A stretch of 42,637 nucleotides of DNA from Bacillus sp. JCM 19041 (GCA_001310375.1 BAXC01000034.1:1-42637); one strand, 5' to 3'. Counted from the stretch's first letter, positions 1-9,960 are shown. Translations and numbers: made by a program. The notes: a model not told the origin generated them from the letters alone.

Positions 1-118
1 GGGGCTGGATTCAAGGTATGCGAACCGGGAGCGACTCGCGCGGGTGTACGGAATTAGTGGATACAGGGGGACAGGGAAGCAGAATATGCGTTTATTGAAG
101 CTGATCGCGGAGGGATGA
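1..118 (+). CDS. 3' end of a possible cell-wall hydrolase (partial)
   Basis: The second forward frame is open from the window edge to TGA at 116-118, giving 38 residues. It contains a YANRERLARVYGI segment followed by a Y-x-GT-x-x-QN-x-x-LL pattern. I recall similar short tails at the C-terminus of Bacillus peptidoglycan amidases and lysozymes, where they act as wall-binding repeats, but this is memory of a pattern and not a search result. The start and catalytic part lie outside the window. A strong terminator follows 15 bases later, so this is the last gene of its transcript. Confidence 0.4.
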   Translation, partial: GLDSRYANRERLARVYGISGYRGTGKQNMRLLKLIAEG

Positions 119-133
119 GAGGTATCAGGGAAT

Positions 134-178
134 AAAAAAAGACCAATCAATCTGGGGAGGGTTGATTGGTCTTTTTTT
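134..178 (+). terminator. Rho-independent terminator
   Basis: A 10-bp stem (GACCAATCAA with TTGATTGGTC) closes an 11-base loop and is flanked by A7 and T7. It ends the partial gene at the left edge and could also work on the minus strand. Confidence 0.9.
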
Positions 179-212
179 GTGTGGGGTAGTGATTTATCTC
201 AATAAAAAGTGC

Positions 213-370
213 TACAGTCAAAGCAATGTTCGTCATCGGATTGGTTACTTTGATGTTGCTTCTTGAAAAGGACAAATTGCCCCGGAGCGTAGCAACTCAT
301 TAGGGGCGTATTTGTATGCGAAACACTTGCGCCAACCTTTGGGTTGACTAATCTGTTTTCGCCTATGCTG
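213..370 (+). repeat. Copy A of dispersed type I toxin element (decayed)
   Basis: This stretch matches copy B (minus strand, 12206-12480) and copy C (30101-30362). Shared parts are the toxin 3' half, the hairpin GCCCCGGAGC...GGGGC just past the toxin stop, and the block GACTAATCTGTTTTCGCC at 346-363. The toxin 5' half, its ribosome site and the promoter seen in copy B are missing. The element's terminator is reduced to a small CCTGAATTCAGG palindrome. It is therefore a remnant lying between a gene terminator and the TetR promoter. Confidence 0.7.
226..303 (+). pseudogene. Truncated holin-like toxin remnant
   Basis: From ATG 226 the frame reads MFVIGLVTLMLLLEKDK, the same membrane segment as the intact copy B toxin. 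It then runs through the former stop (TTG in place of TAG) for eight extra codons to TAG 301-303. The first 18 residues of the intact toxin are absent and there is no ribosome site before the ATG. It is unlikely to be expressed as a functional toxin. Confidence 0.6.
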
Positions 371-403
371 TAGTTCCTGAATTCAGGTAATTTATTCACC
401 AAG

Positions 404-652
404 GCGTTACTCTTTGCTGATGAAAATCCCTAGGCAAATGATAAAATATTAAGTTGTGCCATTTTGGGTTCAGTATTAGATTGGGATGGAAAAGAAGGTA
501 TATCTAACAATACATATATTCGACCTCTTAACTGATATAGATAAGTGAATGAGTTATTGAGCATCAACAATAACCCCTTTGACCATAAGGTGTTAAGAAA
601 CTTAAGTTTTTCTGTATACTATTCTATAAGTTTATTTTAAAACTGATATTTC
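404..652. other. Intergenic, AT-rich, no gene seen
   Basis: Between the decayed repeat and the TetR promoter I see no ORF with a ribosome site and no strong hairpin. The base composition falls sharply compared with the left edge, which fits entry into the AT-rich TetR/SDR module. Confidence 0.5.
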
Positions 653-712
653 TTGCGTAATCAACAAAGGTACGATATTATGACTATGGGTCAAAAATGA
701 CCAAGGGTCATA
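653..712 (+). promoter_or_regulatory. Promoter with overlapping TetR-type operator
   Basis: A sigma-A-like promoter, TTGCGT (653-658), 17-base spacer, TATTAT (676-681), precedes the TetR gene. Nested inverted repeats begin inside the -10 box: TATGAC (679-684) pairs with GTCATA (707-712), and GGTCA-AAAA-TGACC (689-702) is a perfect palindrome in the middle. The overlap with the promoter suggests autorepression by the adjacent TetR protein, which would also control the SDR gene downstream. Confidence 0.65.
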
Positions 713-730
713 AAAGGGTGGTTTTTGTTA

Positions 731-1366
731 ATGTCACAAAGAATGGATAAAATATTTCATGATAGAAATAACACAATCCTAAATAATGCAGAAACATTAT
801 TTAGATTAAAAGGTTTCGATAAAGTAACTATGAATGACATAGCGAAAGAATCAGATGTCGCAAAAGGCACTTTATATTTGCATTTTAAATCTAAAGAGCA
901 ACTACTTTTTAACATTTTGAGACCTAAATTGGAGGAGTTTAATCGTAAGGTAAAACTAATAGACAAAAACGAAAATCTTACAAGAGATAAAATAAAAAAA
1001 ATAATCACTTATGGATTTGACAGTAGTTTTTTTGACTTTACTATGGAACATTTTCTTTATATGCATAAGTTATTTAATGTGCAATATCACAATGAATTAA
1101 ATTTAATTATCGATAAGATCATAAATAATTTCTCGCTAATATTACAAGAAGGTAAAGAAAAAAACGATATAAAATCTTCTCTACCTAATAACTATTTATC
1201 ACATCAACTGATGCACATTTTTGACCCTCAAATTTATTTTAGTTTAGTTGAAATTGAAAAAAACACAAAAGAAAGTTTTGTTCGCAATACGATAACTTTT
1301 TATTTAAATGTATTAAGTACAGCTAATGAAGGAGAGTCATATAATGGATCTACAATTAAAAAATAA
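731..1366 (+). CDS. TetR/AcrR family transcriptional regulator
   Basis: This 211-residue protein has an N-terminal TetR helix-turn-helix at about residues 12-58, with the typical pattern AETLFRLKGFDKVTMNDIA and GTLYLHFKSKEQLL. The rest is an all-helical ligand-binding domain without recognisable specificity. ATG 731 is preferred to the in-frame TTG 725 because AGGGTGG lies at the right distance from it. The 3' end overlaps the SDR gene by 23 bases, so both are on one message. Nested inverted repeats over the promoter indicate autoregulation. The gene is much more AT-rich than the genes at 2.9-11.8 kb, a sign of horizontal gain. The inducer is unknown and is probably related to the SDR substrate. 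Confidence 0.88.
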   Translation: MSQRMDKIFHDRNNTILNNAETLFRLKGFDKVTMNDIAKESDVAKGTLYLHFKSKEQLLFNILRPKLEEFNRKVKLIDKNENLTRDKIKKIITYGFDSSFFDFTMEHFLYMHKLFNVQYHNELNLIIDKIINNFSLILQEGKEKNDIKSSLPNNYLSHQLMHIFDPQIYFSLVEIEKNTKESFVRNTITFYLNVLSTANEGESYNGSTIKK

Positions 1367-2138
1367 AAAAGCACTTATTACTGGATCAACTAAAGGAATA
1401 GGAAAGGCAATAGCTTTCGAACTTGCTAAAGAGGGTGCAGATGTTTTAGTCAACGGTAGAAATAATGACGAAGTGGAAATTATTGTTAATAACATAAAGG
1501 AAAATTATCCAGAAACTAATCCTCAGAATGCTTTTGGTAATCTATTGAACAGAGAGGAAAGAGAAAATATATATAATAATCATCCTAATGTAGATATTCT
1601 TGTGAATAATTTAGGAGTATACGAAATGATGACTTATGAAAAAGTCAATGATGAAGTTTGGAAGAAATATTTTGACACAAATTTTCTTGTTGCTGATAAC
1701 ATGTCTAGATTATATATAGATAAAATGCTGAGTAATAATTTTGGCAGAATTATTTTTATTGCTAGTGAAGAAGCTGTCATGCCTTCAGGAAATATGCCAC
1801 AGTATGCTGTGACAAAATCAATGATATTATCTTTATCCAAATCATTATCATTTTTAACAAAAGGCAAAGAAGTAACAATTAATACCATTATGCCTGGACC
1901 TACATTGTCGGAGAATGTTGAACATATACTCAAAGACTTGTATGGTCATTCTAGTAAGTCTTTTGAACAAATTGAAAAGGACTTTGTAGTGTCTAATTTA
2001 CCTGATTCACATATTGAAAGATTTATTCGTCCTTTTGAGATAGGAAGAATGGTTGCATTTGTAAGCAGCCCACTTTCGGGTGCTATGAAGGGCACAGCAG
2101 TTCGAATGGACGGTGGTTTAATCCCTACTATTTATTAA
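1344..2138 (+). CDS. SDR-family oxidoreductase
   Basis: This is a classical short-chain dehydrogenase/reductase of 264 residues. It shows the NAD(P)-binding TGSTKGIG motif near residue 14, the structural NNLG motif near residue 87, a serine in the IASEEA segment and the catalytic Y-x-x-x-K in QYAVTKS. The C-terminal MDGGL is typical of the family. The start is ATG 1344 behind AAGGAGAG, not the upstream in-frame ATG 1326. It is translationally coupled to the TetR gene. The substrate cannot be read from sequence; TetR-SDR pairs often deal with small carbonyl or quinone compounds, which is inference here. Confidence 0.9.
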   Translation: MDLQLKNKKALITGSTKGIGKAIAFELAKEGADVLVNGRNNDEVEIIVNNIKENYPETNPQNAFGNLLNREERENIYNNHPNVDILVNNLGVYEMMTYEKVNDEVWKKYFDTNFLVADNMSRLYIDKMLSNNFGRIIFIASEEAVMPSGNMPQYAVTKSMILSLSKSLSFLTKGKEVTINTIMPGPTLSENVEHILKDLYGHSSKSFEQIEKDFVVSNLPDSHIERFIRPFEIGRMVAFVSSPLSGAMKGTAVRMDGGLIPTIY

Positions 2139-2163
2139 AACAAGATTAAATGAATAATTTTAA

Positions 2164-2523
2164 TCAACAACTGTAGCATTGGACGAAAGAAATGCCTTCT
2201 CGTTACATATGGTTCATGCATTACAGGCTTCTGAATCCTATCATGTTTCATCGGAAGTATTAAGCTCACTCGCAGAAACAATGGACGGACACAACTTCAT
2301 GGATACACTCAATCGACTGGTGACAGGGAGTGCCATTCATGCGGAAAGAAAAGCGTATGAACTTCAAAGCTCAATTGATATGCTAAATGAAGTCGGACTG
2401 AACGCTGATTTAACCAAAGCCGCGAAAGAGAAGCTGATCGAGCTTGCGGAGGTTGCAACTGAGCATCGCGCGAACGGCAAACCAGCTGACTGGAAAGAAG
2501 TGCTGAACTATTATCATTCATAA
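2164..2523 (+). pseudogene. 5'-truncated gene for a helical protein of unknown family
   Basis: An open frame follows an in-frame TAA at 2161-2163 but has no ATG and no ribosome site. The first possible start is a TTG at 2179. The product (about 115 residues) looks genuinely coding: it is helical, rich in Ala/Glu/Leu, ends in DWKEVLNYYHS, and is followed by a strong terminator. I do not recognise the family. Base composition jumps from AT-rich (SDR gene) to mixed at about 2160, so I infer that arrival of the TetR/SDR module removed the 5' part of this gene. Confidence 0.5.
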
Positions 2524-2529
2524 GACAAC

Positions 2530-2576
2530 AAGCGTGCTGTTTTTCTAGAACCGTAGAAAAAGCAGCACGCTTTTTT
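2530..2576 (+). terminator. Rho-independent terminator
   Basis: A long stem pairs AAGCGTGCTG-TTTTCTA with TAGAAAA-GCAGCACGCTT (one bulged pair) around a 6-base loop, followed by T6. It ends the truncated gene at 2164-2523. Confidence 0.9.
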
Positions 2577-2827
2577 GTTTCTTCTATGAAAATGAACTTG
2601 AATCATGAATAAGATGAATCAACTCATATGACGACTAAGCTTTACAGAGAACCCTAGTGTTTATGTCAGAAAGGAGATGTCCATAAGTAGCTATTGCGCA
2701 AAATCTAGCTGATTTTGTCGAATTGAACATCGATCTCTTTATTAAACTATTTATTTTATTTTCTTAAAGACCAAAGTGTGGCAAGCGGTTAAGCGATAAA
2801 ACGTGTCGATTACTAGATGAAAGGGAG

Positions 2828-2856
2828 TTGACATCAGAATTTTTTGAAATTACTAT
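2828..2856 (+). promoter_or_regulatory. Sigma-A promoter of the M14 peptidase gene
   Basis: TTGACA (2828-2833) and TACTAT (2851-2856) are separated by exactly 17 bases and lie 49 bases before the peptidase start. The rest of 2577-2827 shows no gene. Confidence 0.75.
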
Positions 2857-2904
2857 TAAACGATCAATTATATACTTTAGTACTTGAAAGGAAGTGCGTG
2901 TTCT

Positions 2905-4777
2905 ATGTCAAAAAGCAAGCTTGTTCCATTTCTATCATCTATCGTACTTTTTCTAATTCCTTCGATCGCCAATGCAGAAGTACAAGATAACGATTCTTCG
3001 GGGTATGTCATTGATGGACCTCCTGCAGCGGGACAAAAACCTGATGCAACGATCCCTCATACATATGTACCTTATTTTGGTCAAAGCATTGAACAACCTA
3101 AGCATATTTTGGACTTGTATCCCGACCCTGGTGTCGGATTCGAGCGCCGGGGTTTCAAGAGGGGAAGTGGAACTTCACAACAACAGAGGAAATGATGACG
3201 TTCTTAAAAGAATTGGATCACAAAAGTAATGTGATGCAGATGGAAATCGCCGGATACTCCCAAGAGGGGCGTGAAATCCCACTTCTTCTTTTTACAACGA
3301 GTGACAGTGAAGAATCAGCTGATTTTAACAGCAAGCCGACAGTTTGGTTGGAAGCGCAAGTTCACGGAAGTGAGGCGGGTGCAGGTGAAGCGGCTCTCGT
3401 AACAGCTCAACAACTGGCCACAGGTCAACTGGGCGAAGACATACTTAAAGAGATTAACGTTATTATTGTTCCTCGTGTGAACCCAGATGGATCTCATTAT
3501 TATCAATTTGGAAGTGCGCGGGGTCTGTGGATTAACCGGGATCATATGAAAGTAGACTTGCCCGAAACAAAGGTCATGAATCAAGCGCTTCAACGTTTTC
3601 AACCTGAAGTGTTTCTCACTTCCCATGAATACGGGCATCGAAACTGGGATGCTTTTGCCGATTTAGGAGAAGAGGGCGGAGCACCTTACCACGATTTTCT
3701 TCTGGCGAAGGGCTATAACTTAAACATCCCCGAATCGATTCGGGAGATGGCGGATGATTTGTTTATTCCTAATGCGTTTAAGCATTTAGAAGAAATGGGG
3801 TACTCGACTGATACATATGTTTCTTTTCCGGAAGATTACAATAAAGAAACTGGTCAAATCACCGTGACAGAAGGGAATGCATCGCCACGTTTTGAAAAGG
3901 AAATCGCAGGCTTTTGCCGAGTTTCACGTTCCTACTTGAAGGGAGAGGAGACCGGTTTGGTCGTGAGGGCTTTGAACGTCGAGTGCATTCACATGTGGCA
4001 GCTATCGAGAGTTTTTTAAGAACAACTGTTGAAAACAAAGAAGAAGTCAAATCAATTGTTGCTCATGAGAGAGAAGAACTTGTTCGCAAAGGTGAATCAA
4101 CAGATGACAATGATACAATCATTATCACGAGCACGCTAAAAGAACTGGAAAAGTCGCTTGAGGTTCTCGACATAGCTACAGGAGAAGTTGTAGAAGTTCC
4201 GACGACTTACTTAAGTGCGACTCATGCCGAACCAACCTTGGAGCGGATACGTCCAAACGCTTATCTCTTGCCTCCAGCTTACCACCATGTTGTCGAAAAG
4301 CTAGAAATACATGGCGTTGAAGTGAAAAGACTGAATGAACCGCAGGAATTGTCAGTGGAAAGCTATACCGTTACCGATCAGCAAATAGGGGATAAGGTCG
4401 AGGAAGGTCATATCATTAACAAAGTTGAAACAGAGATATCAGAAGAAAAAAGGTATTTCCCAGAAGGTAGCTATGTGTTTGAAATGAATCAGACGTCGGC
4501 GAACATCATTGCGTTAGCCCTTGAACCAGAGTCAGAAGATAGTTATGTCACTTTTAACATCATCCCTGTTAATGTAGGTGATGAAGTGCCTGTGTACCGA
4601 TACATGAGTAATGAAAGACTCGGTGGCGAGAGTATAAAGGAAGAGAAGGAAGGAGGGGAACTCCCGAATACTTCCACAAATTATGTGCAGAATACGTTAT
4701 GGGGCATGTTTCTTCTCGTAGTCTCTAGCAGCTTGCTTTTGATTCTCAAAACAAGAAGAAAAGAGCAAAAAGAATAG
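2905..4777 (+). CDS. Secreted M14 zinc carboxypeptidase with LPNTS wall anchor (two frameshifts)
   Basis: The start is ATG 2905 behind AAAGGAAGTG. A signal peptide ends at about IANA-EV. The M14 catalytic domain shows the HxxE zinc pair in VHGSEAGAGE, the NPDG and WINRDH substrate-binding motifs, a third zinc histidine in LTSHEYGH, and the catalytic-Glu segment LLEGRGDRFGREGFERR. The C-terminus has a sorting signal: LPNTS, a hydrophobic helix and an RRKEQKE tail. LPxTS motifs match the class used by the B. subtilis YhcS sortase (substrates YhcR and YfkN). The reading frame changes near 3170 and near 3915; each jump restores conserved sequence, so the gene is probably intact in the cell, though real decay is possible. 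It would trim peptides at the cell surface. Confidence 0.85.
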
Positions 4778-4786
4778 ATCTGCAGG

Positions 4787-4826
4787 AAAGTCAGTTTTCA
4801 CTCAACAATGAAAACTGGCTTTTTTT
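4787..4826 (+). terminator. Rho-independent terminator
   Basis: AAAGTCAGTTTTCA pairs with TGAAAACTGGCTTT (one G-T pair) around an 8-base loop and is followed by a T tract. It ends the peptidase gene. Confidence 0.88.
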
Positions 4827-5108
4827 CGTATGATCTTGTTTCTCTTCTTCATTTGAATCTGTTAGGGCGAAGGACATCAAAAGCTCATAACATGTTTATA
4901 GCTTGTTCTCTTCCAGCAAGTAGAATCGAATCACTTACTTCCGTGTTGTTAACTGATCGTGCCAATACGAGAGTCCCTACCATCATCCGAGAATGCACGT
5001 GCAGTAACTCGTTCCTGTCAAATTGGAGACAGCTCACATTCAATAAATTAATAGATGTAATATTAATATTTTAGACTTTTTTAAATAGAGGAATCTGTCA
5101 TAATAATT
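4827..5108. other. Intergenic region before sugar transporter operon
   Basis: An ORF can be read here but it starts inside the preceding terminator, lacks a ribosome site and has no coding character. No strong structure is visible. The promoter of the binding-protein gene should lie in its last 80 bases, but I could not place -35/-10 boxes with confidence. Confidence 0.4.
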
Positions 5109-5123
5109 TTGAAAGCGATTTCA
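5109..5123 (+). promoter_or_regulatory. Catabolite-responsive element (cre) before the binding-protein gene
   Basis: TTGAAAGCGATTTCA agrees with the CcpA consensus WTGNAANCGNWNNCW at every fixed position and is nearly palindromic. It lies 17 bases before the start codon and would block transcription when a preferred sugar is present. Confidence 0.7.
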
Positions 5124-5139
5124 AAAAGGGGGAATTAGC

Positions 5140-6436
5140 TTGAATGGCAGGGAGAGACGGAAATACGTCTATACAGGTACGGCGGTGTGTATGTTGACGA
5201 TGCTTGCGGCTTGTGGTGGGGATACAGAAGATGCAAGTGGATCAGGTAGTAATGATGTTGTGGAGCTGAGCTTCTGGCGTCGGCGAATCCAGATCGGGAT
5301 GACTTTAAATTAACGGTGGATCGGGTCGAACAATTTAATGAAGAGCATGATGATATTCAATTAAACATCGAAACGACACCTCATGCGGATTACCGGACAC
5401 GGTTAAATACGCAAGCTGCGGGTGGACAGCTGCCAGACATCTTTCAAGTGTGGCCAGGAGCCGAACTTCAACCGCTTGTAGATGGAGATGCGGTAGGTTC
5501 GCTTAATAATATTTTGGACAATTGGACGGATAATGGACTATTAAATGAAGATGCGCTTGCTGATTTTACGTTTGATGGCGAAGCGTATGCTATTCCTTCT
5601 GTACAAAACCCAACGAGTTTCGTATTTTATAATATCGATATGCTAAATGAGCTAGGATACGAGGAGTTCCCGCAAACGTACGATGAATTTAAACAATTGA
5701 TCGGTGATTTGCGTGACGACGACATGACACCTATTGCTTTAGGAAATTCAGCTTCTTGGGTGCTGCAGTCGGTATACATTTCAACGATTGCCGATCGCTT
5801 TACAGGAAATGATTTTATTCCACAAGTGCTTGAAGGAGAGCGTTCGTTCACGGACCCAGAATTTGTTGAGGCGCTTGAGGTCATTGAAGAGTTAGTCCAA
5901 ATTGACGCATTTAACGAAGATTTGAATACAATCGATGATAACCAGATGATTGAGTATTTCTTGCAGGAGCGTTCGGCGATGGTCATTGATGGGAACTGGG
6001 GCGCGATTAGCATTTTGACGAATAAGACGGAAGAGATGAATGTTGGCATTGCTCCGATTCCTTTAGGTGACTCTGGAACGATTTCAACCGTATATGGAAA
6101 TGCATGGTCGTTGAATGCGGATTTATCTGATGAAAAGAGAGAAGCAGGAGAGACTTTCTTAAAATGGATGTTTAATGAAGAATTTTATCAGGACTTAATT
6201 AGTGTAGGTCGGGTTGTGGCTGCTGAGGTAGACATGCCTGACGATGCAGATCTTGATCCTTTGTTCTTAGACATGCTGCAGCTATCACAAGAAGCACCGC
6301 CAGCGCCTGTATATGACGCGGTATTGCCTCAAGCGGTAAATAATGTGTTGCAGAATGAGTTGCAAGCGATCACCATTGGCGCTCGACTCCAGAAGAAGCC
6401 GCGCAAAATATTCAAAACACGGTAAATGCGCAATGA
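5140..6436 (+). CDS. Sugar ABC transporter substrate-binding lipoprotein (two frameshifts)
   Basis: The start is TTG 5140 behind AGGGGG. The product opens with a lipoprotein signal ending in the lipobox LAAC followed by GGD, so it would be anchored outside the membrane. The mature part is a family 1 extracellular solute-binding protein of about 410 residues, with ELSFW near the start and the typical YAIP, NSASW and DGNWG segments. One frameshift near 5275 separates the lipobox part from ASANPDRDDFKLTV. Another near 6385 hides the natural end TPEEAAQNIQNTVNAQ, which stops at TGA 6434-6436. The adjacent two-component system and two permeases make up an oligosaccharide importer; the exact sugar is unknown. 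No ATPase gene is present, so a shared MsmX-type ATPase is likely. Confidence 0.87.
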
Positions 6437-6452
6437 TGCTATAGTAAATGAC

Positions 6453-6493
6453 AAAGAGCAGGGCATTCTTCTATAGAATGGCGCTGCTCTTTT
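6453..6493 (+). terminator. Terminator or attenuating hairpin after the binding-protein gene
   Basis: AAAGAGCAGGGCATTC pairs with GAATGGCGCTGCTCTTT around a short loop, followed by only TTTT. Placed between binding protein and kinase genes, it may lower expression of the downstream genes relative to the abundant binding protein. Confidence 0.75.
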
Positions 6494-6527
6494 CCAACTA
6501 CTCTATTAAAAGGGACTGTCGCTTACT

Positions 6528-8364
6528 ATGAATAAATGGGTGTCGTTTCGTCATTGGAGTTTGCGCTGGAAATCGGTATTGATTTTATTGTCGCTTATTT
6601 TAATCCCAGCTTTAACAATTAGTTACTCGTTTACTATCAATCAAATGCCATCTTAGAAAAACAAGTGATTGAACGAACGGAACAGAACTTGCGGCATATT
6701 GAATCGAATTTGCTTGGTGTGATGGAAGAGGTAGAAGAGTTATCTAGTTATATCATCTATAGCGAAGAGTTTCGGCAATATATGACGCTTCCTGTCGATG
6801 GTGAGGGAAGTGATCCGGAAGAGATGCAACGGCTTCAAGATCACATTCGCGGCTTTTTTACGTTTCATTTAAACAATAAAACCTATTTTAATTCTGCACA
6901 GATTGAAGGAATCAATGGGGCTCAATTACATCTTGGGGAGCGGGTGGGCGGTGATGAATCCTTTTGGGAGGAAACAGCTCGCGAAGAACTCGGGAGGGTT
7001 GTATGGACGGACCCGTATATCATGACACGAAGAGGTTGGACAACGGGGAATTATACGATTCTTTCGCTCTTTCGGGTGATCAACAACCTTTACGATATCT
7101 CCGAACCGATTGGGCAAGTACGAATACGCTTAGATGAGCGCGAATTGTTTGCTCATATGACAAACAGCTACTTAGATCCGAACTATGAAATGATCTTGCT
7201 TCAAGAAGAGGGCCTTGTTCTTTCTCATCGCGATCCAAAGCTTGTTGGCGAGCTATATCCAAATAAGGATGTTATTCAGAAAATACAGTCAGGTGAACTC
7301 CTTTTCCAGTATGAGAATAGCGGGGAAGAGTATTATGCTGTTACACGAAAAGTCGCTGGCACGGATCTCTCGCTCGTTTCAACAGTAAGAGAAGAGTATA
7401 TTCTTGACGAATTTATAGGCATTCGTAAAACGATGCAGATCATTATGGGTGTGGCTGGTTTGATCGGTCTTGTAGCGATTGCAGGGTTTATGTTGACGAT
7501 CATTAAACCAATCACAGAACTAACGCAGGAAACAAAGCGCCTTGAAGAAGGTGATTTCGCTGCTCAAGTAAAAGTGCGTTCACAAGATGAAATTGGCCAG
7601 TTGGGTTCACGCTTTAATAAAGCAGTCGCTCGAATCCAGCGATTGATCGAAACAAAGTATAAACTCGAAATTCAGAATAAAGAATCCGAGTTAAAAGCAT
7701 TACAAAGCCAAATTAATCCTCATTTCTTGTACAACACATTGGATATGATCCGCTGGACGGCGAGGCTAGAGCAGGCATTTGAGACCGGAAAAAGCATTGA
7801 GCATTTGTCGAAACTGTTCCGTATTAGCTTAAGCCAAGGGAAACTGTTGATTTCGCTTAAAGATGAAATGAATTATGTCCAGAGCTATTTGGAGTTGCAA
7901 AAGCGGAGGCTCGGAGGCCAGCTGACTTTTTCCGTGCGCATGGAGGAACGGATTGAACAAGCCTTATTTTAAAGCTGATCTTGCAGCCGTTAGTGGAAAA
8001 CAGTCTTCGGCATGGTTTTGGTGAATGGAATCAAGCCAATGCCATTGCCATTCGCGCGTATCGGGAAGGTGCATTTGTTCTGATTGATGTATTTGATAAC
8101 GGCAACGGGTTTCGTGTTGATGTTGACATGTTTAATCAATCATTAAACGAACAAAACCGGGATAGCGAAGGGTTTGCTTTACGAAACACGCATGAACGCT
8201 TAGTGAAAACGTTTGGATTAAATTGCGGGCTGATGGCGATCGCATCCGATAAAGGCGCCCACATTCGTGTGCGCATCCCATACGTGGAAAGCGAAGCAGA
8301 GCGGAGACAATTGCTTGAAAAGGAGGATGCAGCTCATGAACATACGGATGATGATCGTGGATGA
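6528..8364 (+). CDS. YesM-type sensor histidine kinase (two frameshifts)
   Basis: From ATG 6528 there is a membrane helix at about residues 14-35, a long extracellular sensor region, a second membrane helix near residue 270, and a HAMP domain (IKPITELTQETKRLEEGDF). The His_kinase domain follows with the phosphoacceptor in QINPHFLYNTL, and a C-terminal ATPase domain with NSLRHGF and DNGNGF. The frame changes near 6645 (the codons after NQ should read SNAILEKQVIERT) and near 7965 (an extra T before the QPLVENSLRHG segment). The length (about 610 residues) is normal for the family. It overlaps the response regulator by 29 bases and should sense an extracellular sugar, perhaps through the neighbouring binding protein. 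Confidence 0.9.
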
Positions 8365-9910
8365 TGAACCGGTCATTTGCCAAGGACTCGTTCAAACGAT
8401 TCCGTGGGAGAGTCTAGGGGTAGAAGTGGTAGATATCGCTTTTAATGGCAAGCAAGCTTTGCAAAAAATGGAACAACAACCAATTGATTTGATTCTGACG
8501 GATATTTCGATGCCAGAAATGGATGGGCTCGCATTGGCAGAGTACATTGTTCAAGAACACCCCGATACGAAAATGATTATCATTAGTGGGTTTGATAACT
8601 TTGACTATGCGCGGCAGGCCCTTCGTTTAGGAATCGAGGACTATTTGCTTAAACCAGTTGATGTGGATGAATTGATGGGTCTTGTTAAAATTGTGACCAA
8701 AAAGATTACGTTGCAAAAAGAGCGGAAAAGCACACAGGTTCATGATTGGATTGCCCAACTGCTTCTCCATGCGCTCTTTCATACACCCGTTTCTGAGATG
8801 ATAAAAGCGAAACAAGATTCTATGTTTGTGGCGTATCGTCTGCTCATTAGTGAAGTGTCCGGCTACTCCCATCTCCAAGAGACACTGCCACTTGATGCGT
8901 TTGAACGAATGAATGAAACTCTAAAAAGCGTGGTGGAAACGGCATTTTTGAAGTGCGGGATTAAGCAAGTCTCGCTGTTTGGCCATGAAAATGAGTTGTT
9001 GACGCTTTGTTACAGCGATGATCCTGAAGTTCTCTCCAATTGCCGAATTCGTGAGGTATGGGCAGAAGTGATGAAGCAGACTCCATACCCGTTGCAAACG
9101 GTCGCTTCTTCGATTGGCGGATCTTTTTCCGCTTGTTACTCTCATTATCAGCAAGCGCTTCGGCTGCTTGATGACCAGCGTGGCCACGGAGATGGTGTCT
9201 ATTTTGATGGTGTGCAAAGCCAGTCCAGGGTGACGATGTATCCTGTAGATGCGGAATTGTATTTATTGGAAGCTGTGCTGAAACATGACGAAAGCAGGGT
9301 GGAGGCATGTATCCATCAAACGGTGTCGGAGCTTGTATCGAGCGGCCAATCGCTTAGCAATATCGTGCATGTTTGCCGGGAGCTAGAGTTAGTGCTCAAA
9401 CGGAAATTGCAAGAACGGTTGCCGAATAAATCATTCCATAGTGTTGAACTTCGTTTGCAAGGAGAAATGGATCTCCGTGTACTCAACACGACTACGGCGA
9501 TTGAACAGATCTTCCTGCGGGATATGGTTGGTTTTCTTGGCGAGCTGAAAGAAACCGAACATAACCATTGGGTGATCGAGAATATTAAGCGCTATATCAA
9601 TAAGCATTACCAGCAGGACTTGCGGGCGGCTGAAGTGGCAGAGCTCCATTTCATCACGCCAAATTATTTCAGCATGCTTTTTAAGCAAGAAACAGGACGG
9701 AGTTTTTCAGAATATTTAAATGGTCTACGCATCCAAAAGTCGTCGGAGTTGTTGCTCAACACCTCTAATAAAGTGTTTGAAATTGCCGAATATGTTGGTT
9801 ACAAAGAGTACAAGTATTTCGTGCAGGTGTTTAAGAAACAAGTAGGATTAACGCCAACTCATTATCGACGTTTAAATGCGACGCATGAAATGAGAAAAAA
9901 ACAGATATAA
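8336..9910 (+). CDS. YesN-type response regulator, receiver plus AraC-type DNA-binding domain
   Basis: This is a 524-residue protein. The receiver domain occupies residues 1-120, with the acidic pair D9/D10, the phosphoacceptor D56 in LTDISMPEMDG, and the conserved lysine in LLKPVD. A long middle region of unknown role follows. Two AraC helix-turn-helix units lie in the last 100 residues, ending in the signature VGYKEYKYFVQVFKKQVGLTPTHYR. ATG 8336 is chosen because AAGGAGGATG precedes it; an upstream GTG-initiated frame lies inside the kinase gene. It should activate the transporter genes on either side. Confidence 0.93.
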   Translation: MNIRMMIVDDEPVICQGLVQTIPWESLGVEVVDIAFNGKQALQKMEQQPIDLILTDISMPEMDGLALAEYIVQEHPDTKMIIISGFDNFDYARQALRLGIEDYLLKPVDVDELMGLVKIVTKKITLQKERKSTQVHDWIAQLLLHALFHTPVSEMIKAKQDSMFVAYRLLISEVSGYSHLQETLPLDAFERMNETLKSVVETAFLKCGIKQVSLFGHENELLTLCYSDDPEVLSNCRIREVWAEVMKQTPYPLQTVASSIGGSFSACYSHYQQALRLLDDQRGHGDGVYFDGVQSQSRVTMYPVDAELYLLEAVLKHDESRVEACIHQTVSELVSSGQSLSNIVHVCRELELVLKRKLQERLPNKSFHSVELRLQGEMDLRVLNTTTAIEQIFLRDMVGFLGELKETEHNHWVIENIKRYINKHYQQDLRAAEVAELHFITPNYFSMLFKQETGRSFSEYLNGLRIQKSSELLLNTSNKVFEIAEYVGYKEYKYFVQVFKKQVGLTPTHYRRLNATHEMRKKQI

Positions 9911-9960
9911 TCGTAACTTTTAGGATTCTTACACAAAAAGAGTCCCTTTACAATGTAATT

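Noticed and set aside
199-402. 67-codon minus-strand frame across copy A
   Set aside because: It lies antisense to the toxin remnant with no ribosome site, and its residues follow the RNA hairpins, not a protein pattern.
4808-5074. 88-codon frame after the M14 gene
   Set aside because: It begins inside the terminator, has no ribosome site and lacks coding character.
5109-5123. LacI-family operator instead of cre
   Set aside because: It fits the cre consensus at every fixed position and no LacI gene is nearby; kept as a minor alternative only.
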